Source of the DNA: Polycyclovorans sp002706265
GTDB taxonomy: Bacteria > Pseudomonadota > Gammaproteobacteria > Nevskiales > Nevskiaceae
Length of the DNA stretch: 64,000 nucleotides
Assembly (NCBI GenBank): GCA_963973915.1
Contig: CAXBBM010000015.1
Span: 1 to 64,000, forward strand
Direction of reading: 5' to 3'
Positions 33,517-42,131 of this stretch are shown piece by piece; the stretch's first letter is position 1; every line of letters begins with the position of its first letter. The notes beneath the pieces are model-generated. The model had not been told where the DNA came from. It saw only the letters and a program-made list of their open reading frames with translations, and made no database searches. The position numbers and the translations under genes were made by a program.

Positions 33517-35505
33517 ATGACCAAGACCCTGCCACGCTGGATGCCTGCCGTGTTGATGACCGTGGGCGCCATGACCCTGGCCGCCTGCGGCGACGACATT
33601 GACGCCTTCAATGCCCCCGAGGGTGGCGACAACACGGCGCGCGTTTCCCCGTTGCCGCCCACCGCGCAGTGCGCCTCGCCGCTGCCGGCCGAGGTGCGCA
33701 ACCAGACCGTGACCAGTCCGGTGGCTTCAGACCTTGATCCCACGGCCGAAAACATCACGCCGACCACCGACATCGCCATCAGCGTGCTGCTGCCCCCGCG
33801 TTGCGAAGGTGACCGGTTCGCGGTGGTGCTTCAAAGCCACGGCTATGGCGGCAGCCGTCAGACGATGATCGCGCCCGATGGCCAGCCCGATCGCAGCCTG
33901 CCCAACTTTCCCTCGTTCGACGCCTTGACCCGGGCGCTGCCGCAGCGCGGCTATATCGTCGTCAGCGTGGACCAGCGGGGCCATGGCGCGTCGGTGCCGG
34001 CCAATGGGGGCGGCCTGGCCCGCATCATTGATCCCGCGGCCGAAACCCGCGATGCCATGGCGGTGCTCGACTGGGTGTTCGACAACGCGGGCGCGCTCGG
34101 CGTCGCCACGCAGCCTGAAACCGGCATCGCGCGGGATTTCCGCGTCGGCACCCTGGGTTACAGCTATGGCGGCGGATTCCAGATGCCGCTGGCGGCGCTG
34201 GACCGGCGTATCGACGCCATCATCCCCAACGGCACCTGGCACAACCTGGCCTACAGCCTGTTGCCCGGCGACGTGGTGAAGCAGGGTTTCGACGGGCTGC
34301 TGTGCCTGCTGGCCGCCACCGGTGGCGTGAGCAACACCCCCATCATCGCCACCTTGTGCAACCTGTTGGGTGTGCAAGGCCTGGGCGCCGCCGGTCTGCG
34401 TACCCGGCCGGACGTGTTCGAGGCGGCGTCGGAGCCCGGGCCGTTCTCGCCGCGCCCGCGCACGATCACCGAAGAAGAGACGCTGGACCTGCTGTTCACC
34501 CATGGCATGAACTACTTCCGCAACCGCCAGCGGGCCGGCCAGCCTTGGGGTTTCGGCGAAACCGAGGCGGTGCTGCGCCCGGTGCCGGCGCTGTTTCTGC
34601 AGGGCAACCGCGACGTCATTTTCAATCTCACCGAGGCGTACTGGAACTGGCAGTACTTCCGCGATGCCGGCGGCGACGCGCGCCTGCTGTCCAACGAGGG
34701 CGCGCACATGAACCCGCTGGCCAACCAACTCGAGGGCGATGCGGGCTGCGGCGCGGTGTCGGGGCTGGACGCCGCCCTCGGCTGGCTCGACGTGCACCTG
34801 CGCGGCGCCTCGCCGCTGGCGCTGACGATGATCCCCCGCGTCTGCATCTCGGTGGCCGACACCGCCAATGCCAACACTGCGCCGGCGCGCGGCGTTGCGC
34901 TCGACAACTTCCCGGTAGGCCGGCAGCAGGGCGCGGGCGCGGTGGCGGCCAGCCTGGCGAACTTCTCGACCACGGTGACCTCGCTCTCGCCCAGTCCCGA
35001 GTTCGTGCCGGTGACCACCATCAGTCGCGACGGGCTGGTGTTGGCGGGCGCACCCAAAATCGCGCGCCTCGAAGTGACGCCCGGCGCCACCGTGAACGTC
35101 ACCCGCGCGCTGGTGGGGGTCGGCATTCGCCGCGATGGCGCGCTGATCCTCGTCGATGACCAGGTCACCGGTTTCATCGAGGGCACGCACACGTCCAACC
35201 GCGAAGTGGGGAACGACGCCGTGCTGCTGCCCGCCGTGGGCGAAATGCTGCGGGCCGGTGATGAGGTGGGGCTGATCTTCTTTGAGCGCAATGTTCAGTT
35301 CGCGTCCATCGTCAGCACCCAGACCCTGGGCGGCATCACCGGGCTGGTTGGCTTTATCGGTGGTGTGGAATTGCCACCCATCACCAGTGTTCTCAACCCG
35401 TTGCTGGGGGTGCTGACCGCGCCCAATCCGCACACGGTGACCGGCGAAGGCGTCGAACTGCCGATCTTCGAGCCGGGGGTGTTCGCCGGCAGCCGCTGGC
35501 GCTAG
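33517..35505 (+). CDS. Large lipoprotein alpha/beta hydrolase
   Basis: 662 residues. Lipoprotein signal with lipobox LAACGDD. Residues about 55-440 form an alpha/beta hydrolase core with nucleophile Ser216 in GYSYGG, an oxyanion-type HGYGG segment, Asp366 (QGNRDVIF) and His397 (EGAHMNP) as likely triad members. The large lid between strands (about 230-350) and a C-terminal beta domain (about 470-662) recall S15-like acyl peptidases or CocE-type esterases. Probably an outer-membrane-anchored esterase or peptidase; substrate unknown. It stands alone between rdgC and opgH (convergent). Confidence 0.75.
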   Translation: MTKTLPRWMPAVLMTVGAMTLAACGDDIDAFNAPEGGDNTARVSPLPPTAQCASPLPAEVRNQTVTSPVASDLDPTAENITPTTDIAISVLLPPRCEGDRFAVVLQSHGYGGSRQTMIAPDGQPDRSLPNFPSFDALTRALPQRGYIVVSVDQRGHGASVPANGGGLARIIDPAAETRDAMAVLDWVFDNAGALGVATQPETGIARDFRVGTLGYSYGGGFQMPLAALDRRIDAIIPNGTWHNLAYSLLPGDVVKQGFDGLLCLLAATGGVSNTPIIATLCNLLGVQGLGAAGLRTRPDVFEAASEPGPFSPRPRTITEEETLDLLFTHGMNYFRNRQRAGQPWGFGETEAVLRPVPALFLQGNRDVIFNLTEAYWNWQYFRDAGGDARLLSNEGAHMNPLANQLEGDAGCGAVSGLDAALGWLDVHLRGASPLALTMIPRVCISVADTANANTAPARGVALDNFPVGRQQGAGAVAASLANFSTTVTSLSPSPEFVPVTTISRDGLVLAGAPKIARLEVTPGATVNVTRALVGVGIRRDGALILVDDQVTGFIEGTHTSNREVGNDAVLLPAVGEMLRAGDEVGLIFFERNVQFASIVSTQTLGGITGLVGFIGGVELPPITSVLNPLLGVLTAPNPHTVTGEGVELPIFEPGVFAGSRWR

Positions 35506-35509
35506 CGGG

Positions 35510-37825
35510 TTAGACGGATTTCGCCAAGGCCTTTGGCAACGGGAAGACGCTGAGCGCGTCGTTGTCGGCCAGCAGATGGTTGCGCTCGCGCCGCGTCAGG
35601 GTGTCGGGGCCCTGGTGCATCATCTGGCCCAGCAGGGCCCGGGTTTCGGCCTGGTCCCGCCGCTTGCGATTCGGGCGGGGGCGTTCGGCCAGCAGGCACA
35701 GGGCGTTCACCTGGGGGTTGCGCCACACATCAGCGAAGCCGGGCAGGGGGGGCGGGGCTGTATCGCGCATCGCCGCGTGCAGATGCCGCAAGGCGCGCGG
35801 TGGATGGGTTTCTTCGGGAATCAGAAAGCCGCGCAGTTGGCGTGCGCCGCGGCCCAGCCGCACCCGCGCGCTGAACACCGACAGCGGCACCGCCAGCACC
35901 AGAGACCCGGCCACCGGCAGCAGCCAGGGCAAAAAACTGGGATTGAGCCAGTACACCCCCGCCAGCCAGCCCAGTCCCAGCAGCGTGCCGCCGCCGTGGC
36001 GGCGCATGGCCTCACCCCAGGTGGTCTGCGCGTCTTCGCGCGGGGGTGAGGTCCAGCGCACCGGAATGCCCAGCAGCGCCATCACCACATACCGGGTGTG
36101 GAACAACATGCGGATCGGCGCCAGCAGTGCCGAGAAGATCATCTCCAGCACGGTGCTGAGCAGCAGCCGTGCTCGGCCACCGTAAGCGCGCACCTGGACC
36201 GGACGCAGGGCGATCAACAGTGCGGCCAGCAGCTTGGGCAGCAGCAGCAGGGTCAGGGTGCCGCCGAACAGGCTCACCGCCCATTCCGGCCGCCATTGGG
36301 GCCAGAGCGGAAACAACTGGTGGGACTCGGGAAAATAAACCGGCCCCTGCAGCACGAACACCGCCAGCAGCGCCGTGGAGAGCACCAGAAACGCGAACCA
36401 CAGGGGCGCCGACAGATAGGCCATGACCCCGGTCATGAAGACCGCGCGGTGCGCCGGGTGCAGGCCCTGGGTGAAGAACAGCTTGAAGTTCATCAAATTG
36501 CCCTGGCACCAGCGCTGGTCACGCTGCAACTCGTCGAGCAGGGTGGGCGGCATTTCTTCCCAGGAGCCGGGCAGGTCGTAAGCAATCCACACGCCCCAAC
36601 CGGCGCGGCGCATCAGCGCAGCCTCGACGAAATCGTGGCTGAGAATCTCACCCGACAGGGCGCCGCGTCCGGGCAGGCGCCCCAGGGCGCAGTGGCGCAT
36701 GAACGGCGCCACGCGGAGGATGGCGTTATGCCCCCAGTAGTGCGACTCGCCAAGCTGCCAGAAGTGCAGGCCGGCGGTGAACAGCGGGCCGTACACGCGG
36801 CTGGCGAATTGCTGGATGCGCGCGTACAGCGTCTCGCGGCCCATGGCCATGGGCGCGGTCTGGATGATGCCCGCGCGGGGGTGGGCCTCCATCAGTTGCG
36901 CCAGGCGCTGCAGGCACGGGCCCGACATCACGCTGTCGGCATCGAGGATCACCATGTAGCGATAGGCGCTGCCCCAACGGCGACACCAGTCGGCGATGTT
37001 GCCCGACTTGCGCTTGATGCGGTGCGTGCGCCGGCGATAGAAGATGCGGCCGAAGCCGTCAACCTCGCGGGCCAGATCAAGCCAGGCCTGCAACTCGGCC
37101 ACCCGCAGATCGGGGTCGTTGCTGTCGCTGAGAATGTACAGGTCGAAGTGCGCGGCCGATGCGGTTTCCTGCAGCGATTCCCAGGTGGCGCGCACGCCAG
37201 CGAACACGCGGCGCACGTCTTCGTTGCAGATGGGGACCAGCAGCGCCGTGCGCGCCTCGGCGGGCAGTGGCACGACCGCCGTGTCGGCGGCATTGATGGC
37301 ATGCCGGTCGCCCCCCTTGAGCAGCACGAAGAAGCCCATGAGCGCAGTCCAGAATCCGGCCGAAATCCATGAGAACAGCAGGGCGTACAGCACCAGAATG
37401 GCCAGCTCCAGCCCGCTGCGCCCGCCGTAGGGCAGGATGGCGGTCATCAGGTAGGTTGCCAGCACCGTCTGCGACAGAATCAAAAGCATCAGCAGCGCCC
37501 TGCGCACGCGCCCGGCGGCGCGCCAGGGCGACGGGCCGGCGGGCGGTTCCGCGTTGTGGGCCACGGCGATGCGTCCACGGGCGCCGAACAGACGGCGCTT
37601 CAGGGCGGCGCCCAGCCGCTTCACGGGGTTGTGGTTCCACGGCCGCGGGGTCATCGATGCGCGGGCCAGCGGCGGCGTGGTCACCAGACGTGGCTGGCCC
37701 TGGCGGTCCACGCTCAGCACGCCGGCCGCCTCACCCGAACGGCCGCCGGCCGCCAGCAGTGCGGTCAGCTGCGCGCGCGCCGCCTGACGGGCGCTGGTGG
37801 GCGTGGTGCCGTCAGCCGGGGTCAA
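35510..37825 (-). CDS. opgH: Osmoregulated periplasmic glucan glucosyltransferase OpgH (MdoH)
   Basis: 771 residues, about 75 fewer than Escherichia coli MdoH, mostly at the N-terminus. It has a GT2 catalytic domain with DSNDPD, LDADS and the QRDQRW motif, flanked by about eight membrane helices. It makes the beta-1,2-linked glucan backbone from UDP-glucose and exports it to the periplasm. Its start overlaps the end of opgG by 14 bases, so the two are translationally coupled. Converges on the hydrolase gene with a 4-bp gap. Confidence 0.95.
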   Translation of the reverse strand: MTPADGTTPTSARQAARAQLTALLAAGGRSGEAAGVLSVDRQGQPRLVTTPPLARASMTPRPWNHNPVKRLGAALKRRLFGARGRIAVAHNAEPPAGPSPWRAAGRVRRALLMLLILSQTVLATYLMTAILPYGGRSGLELAILVLYALLFSWISAGFWTALMGFFVLLKGGDRHAINAADTAVVPLPAEARTALLVPICNEDVRRVFAGVRATWESLQETASAAHFDLYILSDSNDPDLRVAELQAWLDLAREVDGFGRIFYRRRTHRIKRKSGNIADWCRRWGSAYRYMVILDADSVMSGPCLQRLAQLMEAHPRAGIIQTAPMAMGRETLYARIQQFASRVYGPLFTAGLHFWQLGESHYWGHNAILRVAPFMRHCALGRLPGRGALSGEILSHDFVEAALMRRAGWGVWIAYDLPGSWEEMPPTLLDELQRDQRWCQGNLMNFKLFFTQGLHPAHRAVFMTGVMAYLSAPLWFAFLVLSTALLAVFVLQGPVYFPESHQLFPLWPQWRPEWAVSLFGGTLTLLLLPKLLAALLIALRPVQVRAYGGRARLLLSTVLEMIFSALLAPIRMLFHTRYVVMALLGIPVRWTSPPREDAQTTWGEAMRRHGGGTLLGLGWLAGVYWLNPSFLPWLLPVAGSLVLAVPLSVFSARVRLGRGARQLRGFLIPEETHPPRALRHLHAAMRDTAPPPLPGFADVWRNPQVNALCLLAERPRPNRKRRDQAETRALLGQMMHQGPDTLTRRERNHLLADNDALSVFPLPKALAKSV

Positions 37826-39353
37826 ACCAGCGCCCCGATTCGGTGGGCAGGACCAGGTAGGCCCAGGTTTCCGACACGGTGGCGTCCCCGTGTCGCAGCG
37901 TTGCGCGCAGCTCCAGTGGCGTGCTGGGCTCGTTGTTGCGAATCTTCAGGCTCAATCGCCAGCCGCCGGTGACGTCGTTGCGATAAAGCTGCTGCTCGAC
38001 CACGGTGCCGCCATCGCCGGCCCAGACGTCGGCGCGCAGCGGGGTTTCCGCTGGCAGGTCCTTGAGGGCGTCGCCCTCGAAGTCGATGTGATAGCGCAGG
38101 GTGTCATCCTGCTTTTTCACCCAACCGTGGCCGCGGCGGGTCTGCACCACATGGGCCAATGGCGGCAGCGTCTCGCCCTTTTTCTGCCAGCTCAGGTCGT
38201 AGCGAACGCGCAGGGGTTCGCCCCGCTTCGGCGGGTTGTCGGGCACCCAGTAGGCCACGACGTTGTCATTGGTCTCGTCAGGGGTGGGAATCAGCACCAG
38301 CTCGACGCGGCCCGGCCCCCAGTCGCCTCTGGGCGCCACCCAGGCGCTGGGACGCAGGTCGTAACGTGCCTCCAGATCTTCGTACTGATGAAAGGCGCGG
38401 TCACGCTGCATCAGGCCGAAGCCCTTCAGTTGTTTGGCCGCGAAACTGGTCACCTGCAGCCGCTGCGGGTTCACCAACGGCCGCCACAGCCATTCCTGAT
38501 CGGTCTGCACCGACAGGCCATCAGAGTCGTGCACCTCGGGCCGGTAGTCGGGATGGGGGGCGTTCTGGTTTTCGCCGAACAGATACATGCTGGTCAGCGG
38601 GGCAAGCCCCAGTTTGCCGCCTTCCTCGCGCACGTAGATCTCGGCGCGAACCGCCATGCGCGTGCGCGTGTCGGGATGCAACTCGAAGCGATAGGCGCCG
38701 GTGAGGCGCGGCGAGTCCATCAGCGCGTAGATGACCAGATGCCGATCGTCCGCGCTGGGGCGGGCAATCCAGAATTCGACGAACTCGGGAAACTCTTCGC
38801 CCGACATCTCGCCGGTGTCCAGCGCCACGCCGCGCGCCGACAGGCCGTAGCGCTGCCCGGCGCCCAGGGCGCGGAAGTAGCTCGCGCCCTGAAACACCAG
38901 CACTTCGTCCTTGTACGCCGCGTTGTTGACCGGAAAGTGCACGCGAAAGCCCGAGAAACCCAGCGCGGGCTGGGCGTTGCGCACGGCCTCGCGATCGATA
39001 TTGTTGGGGCCGTAATCGAACAGGTCGGGGTCGAACGACACGGGCCGCACGCCGTCGGAGGTGATCAGGTTGATGCCCACCGCCCGGCCGTAGTTGAAGC
39101 CGGGGTGCAGAAACTGCACTTCGAACGGAAGATTGCTGTCGCGCCACAGGGCCTTGCGGGTGTCGAAGCGGATCGAGCGGTACTGGTCATAGTCCAGCGA
39201 CGACAGGGTCGGCGGCAGCGCGACCTTGGGCTTCTGGTAACCCGACTCGGCCAGCTGCCGGGCGCGTGCGGCGACGTCGTCGAAGCCGAAAGCCTGCACC
39301 CAGGTGGGCAGCAGAACCGCGGTCAGCAGCAATACGGGCCTGAGCAGATGCAT
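37812..39353 (-). CDS. opgG: Periplasmic glucan biosynthesis protein OpgG (MdoG)
   Basis: 513 residues from the ATG at 39353, chosen because it gives a normal Sec signal peptide (MHLLRPVLLLTAVLLPTWVQ, ending A-FGFDDV). In-frame ATGs further upstream give unlikely N-termini. The signal has no twin arginine, which favours OpgG over the related OpgD. Conserved segments include LDYDQYRSIRFDTRKALW, FGENQNAPHPDYRPEVHDSD and PRGDWGPGRVELVLIPTPDE. OpgG is thought to add branches to the glucan backbone made by OpgH. Confidence 0.93.
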   Translation of the reverse strand: MHLLRPVLLLTAVLLPTWVQAFGFDDVAARARQLAESGYQKPKVALPPTLSSLDYDQYRSIRFDTRKALWRDSNLPFEVQFLHPGFNYGRAVGINLITSDGVRPVSFDPDLFDYGPNNIDREAVRNAQPALGFSGFRVHFPVNNAAYKDEVLVFQGASYFRALGAGQRYGLSARGVALDTGEMSGEEFPEFVEFWIARPSADDRHLVIYALMDSPRLTGAYRFELHPDTRTRMAVRAEIYVREEGGKLGLAPLTSMYLFGENQNAPHPDYRPEVHDSDGLSVQTDQEWLWRPLVNPQRLQVTSFAAKQLKGFGLMQRDRAFHQYEDLEARYDLRPSAWVAPRGDWGPGRVELVLIPTPDETNDNVVAYWVPDNPPKRGEPLRVRYDLSWQKKGETLPPLAHVVQTRRGHGWVKKQDDTLRYHIDFEGDALKDLPAETPLRADVWAGDGGTVVEQQLYRNDVTGGWRLSLKIRNNEPSTPLELRATLRHGDATVSETWAYLVLPTESGRWFDPG

Positions 39354-39504
39354 GGTGTTCCGGTGCCACCGAGAGGGGGAGCGCATGGTCGTTCGAGCAA
39401 TTCCTGTGCCGATCCGCCTCGGGCCTGAAAAGCCCGGTCGGTGGGGTTGAAAGGTGATTCGAGCCGGCATCGTCCCGCAGGCTCGCTGAACCGTATTGGA
39501 ATGC

Positions 39505-40404
39505 TCAGTCCGGCCACAGGCTCTCCACACCTTCGCGAATGATCTCGGCCATGCGGACCGGGGCGCGGCCGCGACAGTCGCGTTCGGCGAACACCAGATA
39601 AAGCTCGGCGAAGCGCTCGGCGCCCTCGATCAGCGGCAGCGGCTTGAGGACGCCGCTTGCCAGCTCGCCCTGAATGGTTTCTGCCGGATACCAGGCAAAG
39701 CCCATGCCCATGGTGGCGGCGGCTATTGACGTTGCCTTGTGGCTCACCGTCCAGCGCTGGTCGGCGCCCAGCCAGACGCCGCTGTCGAGAATGCGCTGCT
39801 GGGCCGAGTCACGAATCACCAGCTGCCGGTGCGGGCGCAGGTCGTCGTGGGTCAGGGGCCGCCCCAGCTGGTGCAGCGGATGATCGGCGTGCGCGGCGGC
39901 AACAAAGCGGATGCGCATCAGCCGGTCGCTGGCAAAGCCTTCAGGCACATGACTGCAAATCGCGAAGTCGACGCGCCCTTCGGTCAGTGCCTCGACGGTG
40001 CCGCCCAGCACGGTTTCGTGCAGTTGAATGTGAATCTCCGGCCGCTCCAGCGCAAAGCGGTTGAAGCATTGCAGCAGCAGCCAGGTGGGGAAGATGGCCT
40101 CCACCGCCAGGCGCAGGCTGGGCGCCCAGCCTTGGGCCATGCTGCGGGCGCCGCGCTCCAGGGCTTCGGCCTCTTCGAGCAGGGTGCGCGCGCGGCGGTA
40201 CAGCGTTGCCCCCGCAGGCGTGAGCTGTGCCTTGCGGCCGCGTATTTCGAAGGCCCGCAAGCCCAGCAGGTGCTCGATTTTCTGCACCGCGTAGGTCACG
40301 GTCGACTGCGATTTGTGGATCAACTCGGCGGCTTGGGCATAGCCACCGGCGTCCACCACGGCCACCAGGGCACGCCACTGGTCCAGGGTGATTCGGGCTG
40401 TCAT
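39505..40404 (-). CDS. LysR-type transcriptional regulator
   Basis: 299 residues. An N-terminal winged helix-turn-helix (about residues 1-65, LVAVVDAGGYAQAAELIHKS, QSTVTYAVQKIEHLLGLRAF) and a periplasmic-binding-protein-like effector domain. It faces azoR across a 97-bp AT-rich gap, the typical layout of a LysR regulator and its target. It is also upstream of opgG on the same strand (151-bp gap), but control of opgGH by read-through is less likely. Confidence 0.92.
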   Translation of the reverse strand: MTARITLDQWRALVAVVDAGGYAQAAELIHKSQSTVTYAVQKIEHLLGLRAFEIRGRKAQLTPAGATLYRRARTLLEEAEALERGARSMAQGWAPSLRLAVEAIFPTWLLLQCFNRFALERPEIHIQLHETVLGGTVEALTEGRVDFAICSHVPEGFASDRLMRIRFVAAAHADHPLHQLGRPLTHDDLRPHRQLVIRDSAQQRILDSGVWLGADQRWTVSHKATSIAAATMGMGFAWYPAETIQGELASGVLKPLPLIEGAERFAELYLVFAERDCRGRAPVRMAEIIREGVESLWPD

Positions 40405-40501
40405 ATCGAATCTATAGATTAAATAAAGCCATAAATTCGTCTTTTTTATCGATCAATGCAATCGTTAAATGGTGCTTCACCTCACCCATGGAGTCACCGA
40501 C
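40405..40501. promoter_or_regulatory. Divergent LysR/azoR control region with palindrome
   Basis: AATCTATAGATT at 40409-40420 is a perfect 12-bp palindrome five bases from the LysR start codon. A second partial dyad, CGAT-N7-ATCG, lies near 40449-40463. The region is much more AT-rich than its surroundings. LysR proteins usually bind T-N11-A dyads, so the palindrome is a candidate autoregulatory site and the second dyad may be nearer the azoR promoter. Confidence 0.5.
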
Positions 40502-41104
40502 ATGAGCACCTTGCTACAGATCAACGCCAGCCTGTTTGGCGACCAGGGCCAGTCCTCGCAGCTCAGCGACCGCTTCATCCAGGCCTGGAAGGCGACCCAC
40601 GCCGACACCCGCGTCGTGGTCCGCGATCTGGCCGCGCAGCCGGTGCCCCACCTTGACGGCGCCCGTTTTCAGGCCTTTCTCACCCCGGCCGAAGCACGCA
40701 CGCCCGAGCAGCAGGCGGTGGTCGCCGAGAGCGACGCGTTGATCAGCGAGGTCCGCGACGCCGACGTGATCGTGCTCGGTCTGCCCATGTACAACTTCGG
40801 CGTGCCCTCGCAGCTCAAGGCGTATTTCGACCATCTGGCGCGCGCGGGCGTCAGCTTTCGCTACACCGCCCACGGCCCGGAAGGCTTGTTGGGCGGGGCC
40901 AAGGTGTACATTCTGGCGGCCCGGGGCGGCCACTATCGGGGCACGCCGGCCGACACCCAGAGCGGCTACGTCACCACCTTTCTCAACTTCATCGGGCTCA
41001 CCGACATCGAGTTCGTCTATGCCGAAGGGCTGGCCCTGGGGGATGACCCCAAGCGCGAAGCGCTGGCCCGCGCCGCCGAGCGGATCGGCCAACTGGCCGC
41101 CTGA
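40502..41104 (+). CDS. azoR: FMN-dependent NADH-azoreductase
   Basis: 200 residues from ATG 40502, preceded by GGAG. A flavodoxin-like fold: the start (LLQINASLFGDQGQSSQLSD) and the FMN-binding loop GLPMYNFGVPSQLKAYFDHL are typical of AzoR. It reduces quinones and azo compounds with NADH and protects against electrophiles. Followed by a DoxX gene after 23 bp and probably controlled by the divergent LysR regulator. Confidence 0.93.
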   Translation: MSTLLQINASLFGDQGQSSQLSDRFIQAWKATHADTRVVVRDLAAQPVPHLDGARFQAFLTPAEARTPEQQAVVAESDALISEVRDADVIVLGLPMYNFGVPSQLKAYFDHLARAGVSFRYTAHGPEGLLGGAKVYILAARGGHYRGTPADTQSGYVTTFLNFIGLTDIEFVYAEGLALGDDPKREALARAAERIGQLAA

Positions 41105-41127
41105 CCCACAGTCCACCCACCGAGTCC

Positions 41128-41541
41128 ATGACCATGAACACACTGAACAAGCTGCTCGACCGCAGCGGCCCGGGCCTTGATCTGCTGGCCCGCCTGCTGC
41201 TGGCGCTGATCTTCATCGGCGCCGGCTGGAGCAAGATCGGCGGCTACGAAAGCACCCAGGGCTACATGCAGGCGATGGGAGTGCCGGGCGCGTTGCTGCC
41301 GCTGGTGATCGTTGCCGAACTGGGCGGCGGGCTCGCCCTGCTCATTGGCCTGTTGACGCGGGTGGCGGGGCTGGGGCTGGCGGTGTTCAGCATCGTCTCG
41401 GCCGTGATCTTCCATGCCGATTTCAGCAATCCGGTGGAGCAGATCATGTTCATGAAGAATCTGGCGATTGCCGGTGGCCTGCTGCTGATCGTGGCCCACG
41501 GGCCCGGTCGCTTGAGCCTGGACGCGCGCCTGTTTCGCTGA
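41128..41541 (+). CDS. DoxX family membrane protein
   Basis: 137 residues with four membrane helices (RLLLALIFIGAGWSKIGGYE; LLPLVIVAELGGGLALLIGL; LGLAVFSIVSAVIFHADF; NLAIAGGLLLIVAHGPGR). DoxX/YphA proteins are small quinone-pool-associated or redox-linked membrane proteins that often accompany azoreductases or pirins. An ATG six bases downstream (41134) is an equally good start. Last gene of the azoR operon before a strong terminator. Confidence 0.88.
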   Translation: MTMNTLNKLLDRSGPGLDLLARLLLALIFIGAGWSKIGGYESTQGYMQAMGVPGALLPLVIVAELGGGLALLIGLLTRVAGLGLAVFSIVSAVIFHADFSNPVEQIMFMKNLAIAGGLLLIVAHGPGRLSLDARLFR

Positions 41542-41567
41542 CGCCTGAAATCGAAAAGTCTCCGGTC

Positions 41568-41594
41568 GCCCCCGCGGCCGGGGGCTTTTTTTTT
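41568..41594 (+). terminator. Rho-independent terminator after azoR-doxX
   Basis: A 7-bp GC stem (GCCCCCG with CGGGGGC), a CGGC loop and nine T residues. Confidence 0.93.
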
Positions 41595-41606
41595 CGCCGC
41601 GTGGCG

Positions 41607-41993
41607 CTACAGCTCGTCGAGAAAGCGCTGTTTGAGCCGGTTGATCAGGCGCCGGTCGCGCTTGCTGGGACGGCCGTCGGGCGTGGCGGCGAACTCCGAT
41701 TTGCGGGCCAGTCGTGCGGCCTCGCGGCGCTCGATGCTGTCGTCGGTTTCGCGGTAGAGCAACTGGGCCTCCGGTGCGCCGCGCCGCTGGTCCGACAGCG
41801 CTGCGACGACGACGTCACGTTCTTCCACGCCCTGCCGCACGCGAATCTGCATGCCCACGCGCACCTCCTTGGCGACCTTGCTGCGGTCGCCCTCGACCCG
41901 CACATGGCCGGCTTCGATGGCGGTCTTGGCCAGGCTTCGGGTTTTGTAGAAGCGCGCGGCCCACAGCCATTTGTCGAGGCGGACAGCATCCAT
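41607..41993 (-). CDS. hslR: Heat-shock ribosome-associated protein Hsp15
   Basis: 128 residues. An N-terminal S4 RNA-binding domain (VRLDKWLWAARFYKTRSLAK, AIEAGHVRVEGDRSKVAKEV) and a basic C-terminal tail (GRPSKRDRRLINRLKQRF). Hsp15 binds stalled 50S subunits that carry nascent chains and helps recycle them. Transcribed alone, convergent with doxX and divergent from flhA. Confidence 0.92.
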   Translation of the reverse strand: MDAVRLDKWLWAARFYKTRSLAKTAIEAGHVRVEGDRSKVAKEVRVGMQIRVRQGVEERDVVVAALSDQRRGAPEAQLLYRETDDSIERREAARLARKSEFAATPDGRPSKRDRRLINRLKQRFLDEL

Positions 41994-42131
41994 CGTGGTC
42001 GGCGAACCCGGGTTGAGGTGAGCGCAGAAGTGTAATCAGCCGTTCGACCATCTGTCCGCCCAAAGCGGCCCTTGGCCTCGGCGCGGCGCAGGGGCTGCAG
42101 CGGCAGGGGCGACCCCTCACCGCGCCCGTCG

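Noticed and set aside
36098..37372. 424-codon forward open frame
   Set aside because: Antisense to opgH, with low-complexity Gln/His/Arg composition.
42010..42131. Sigma-54-like GG-N10-GC before flhA
   Set aside because: Only the GG and GC match, in very GC-rich sequence where this occurs often by chance.
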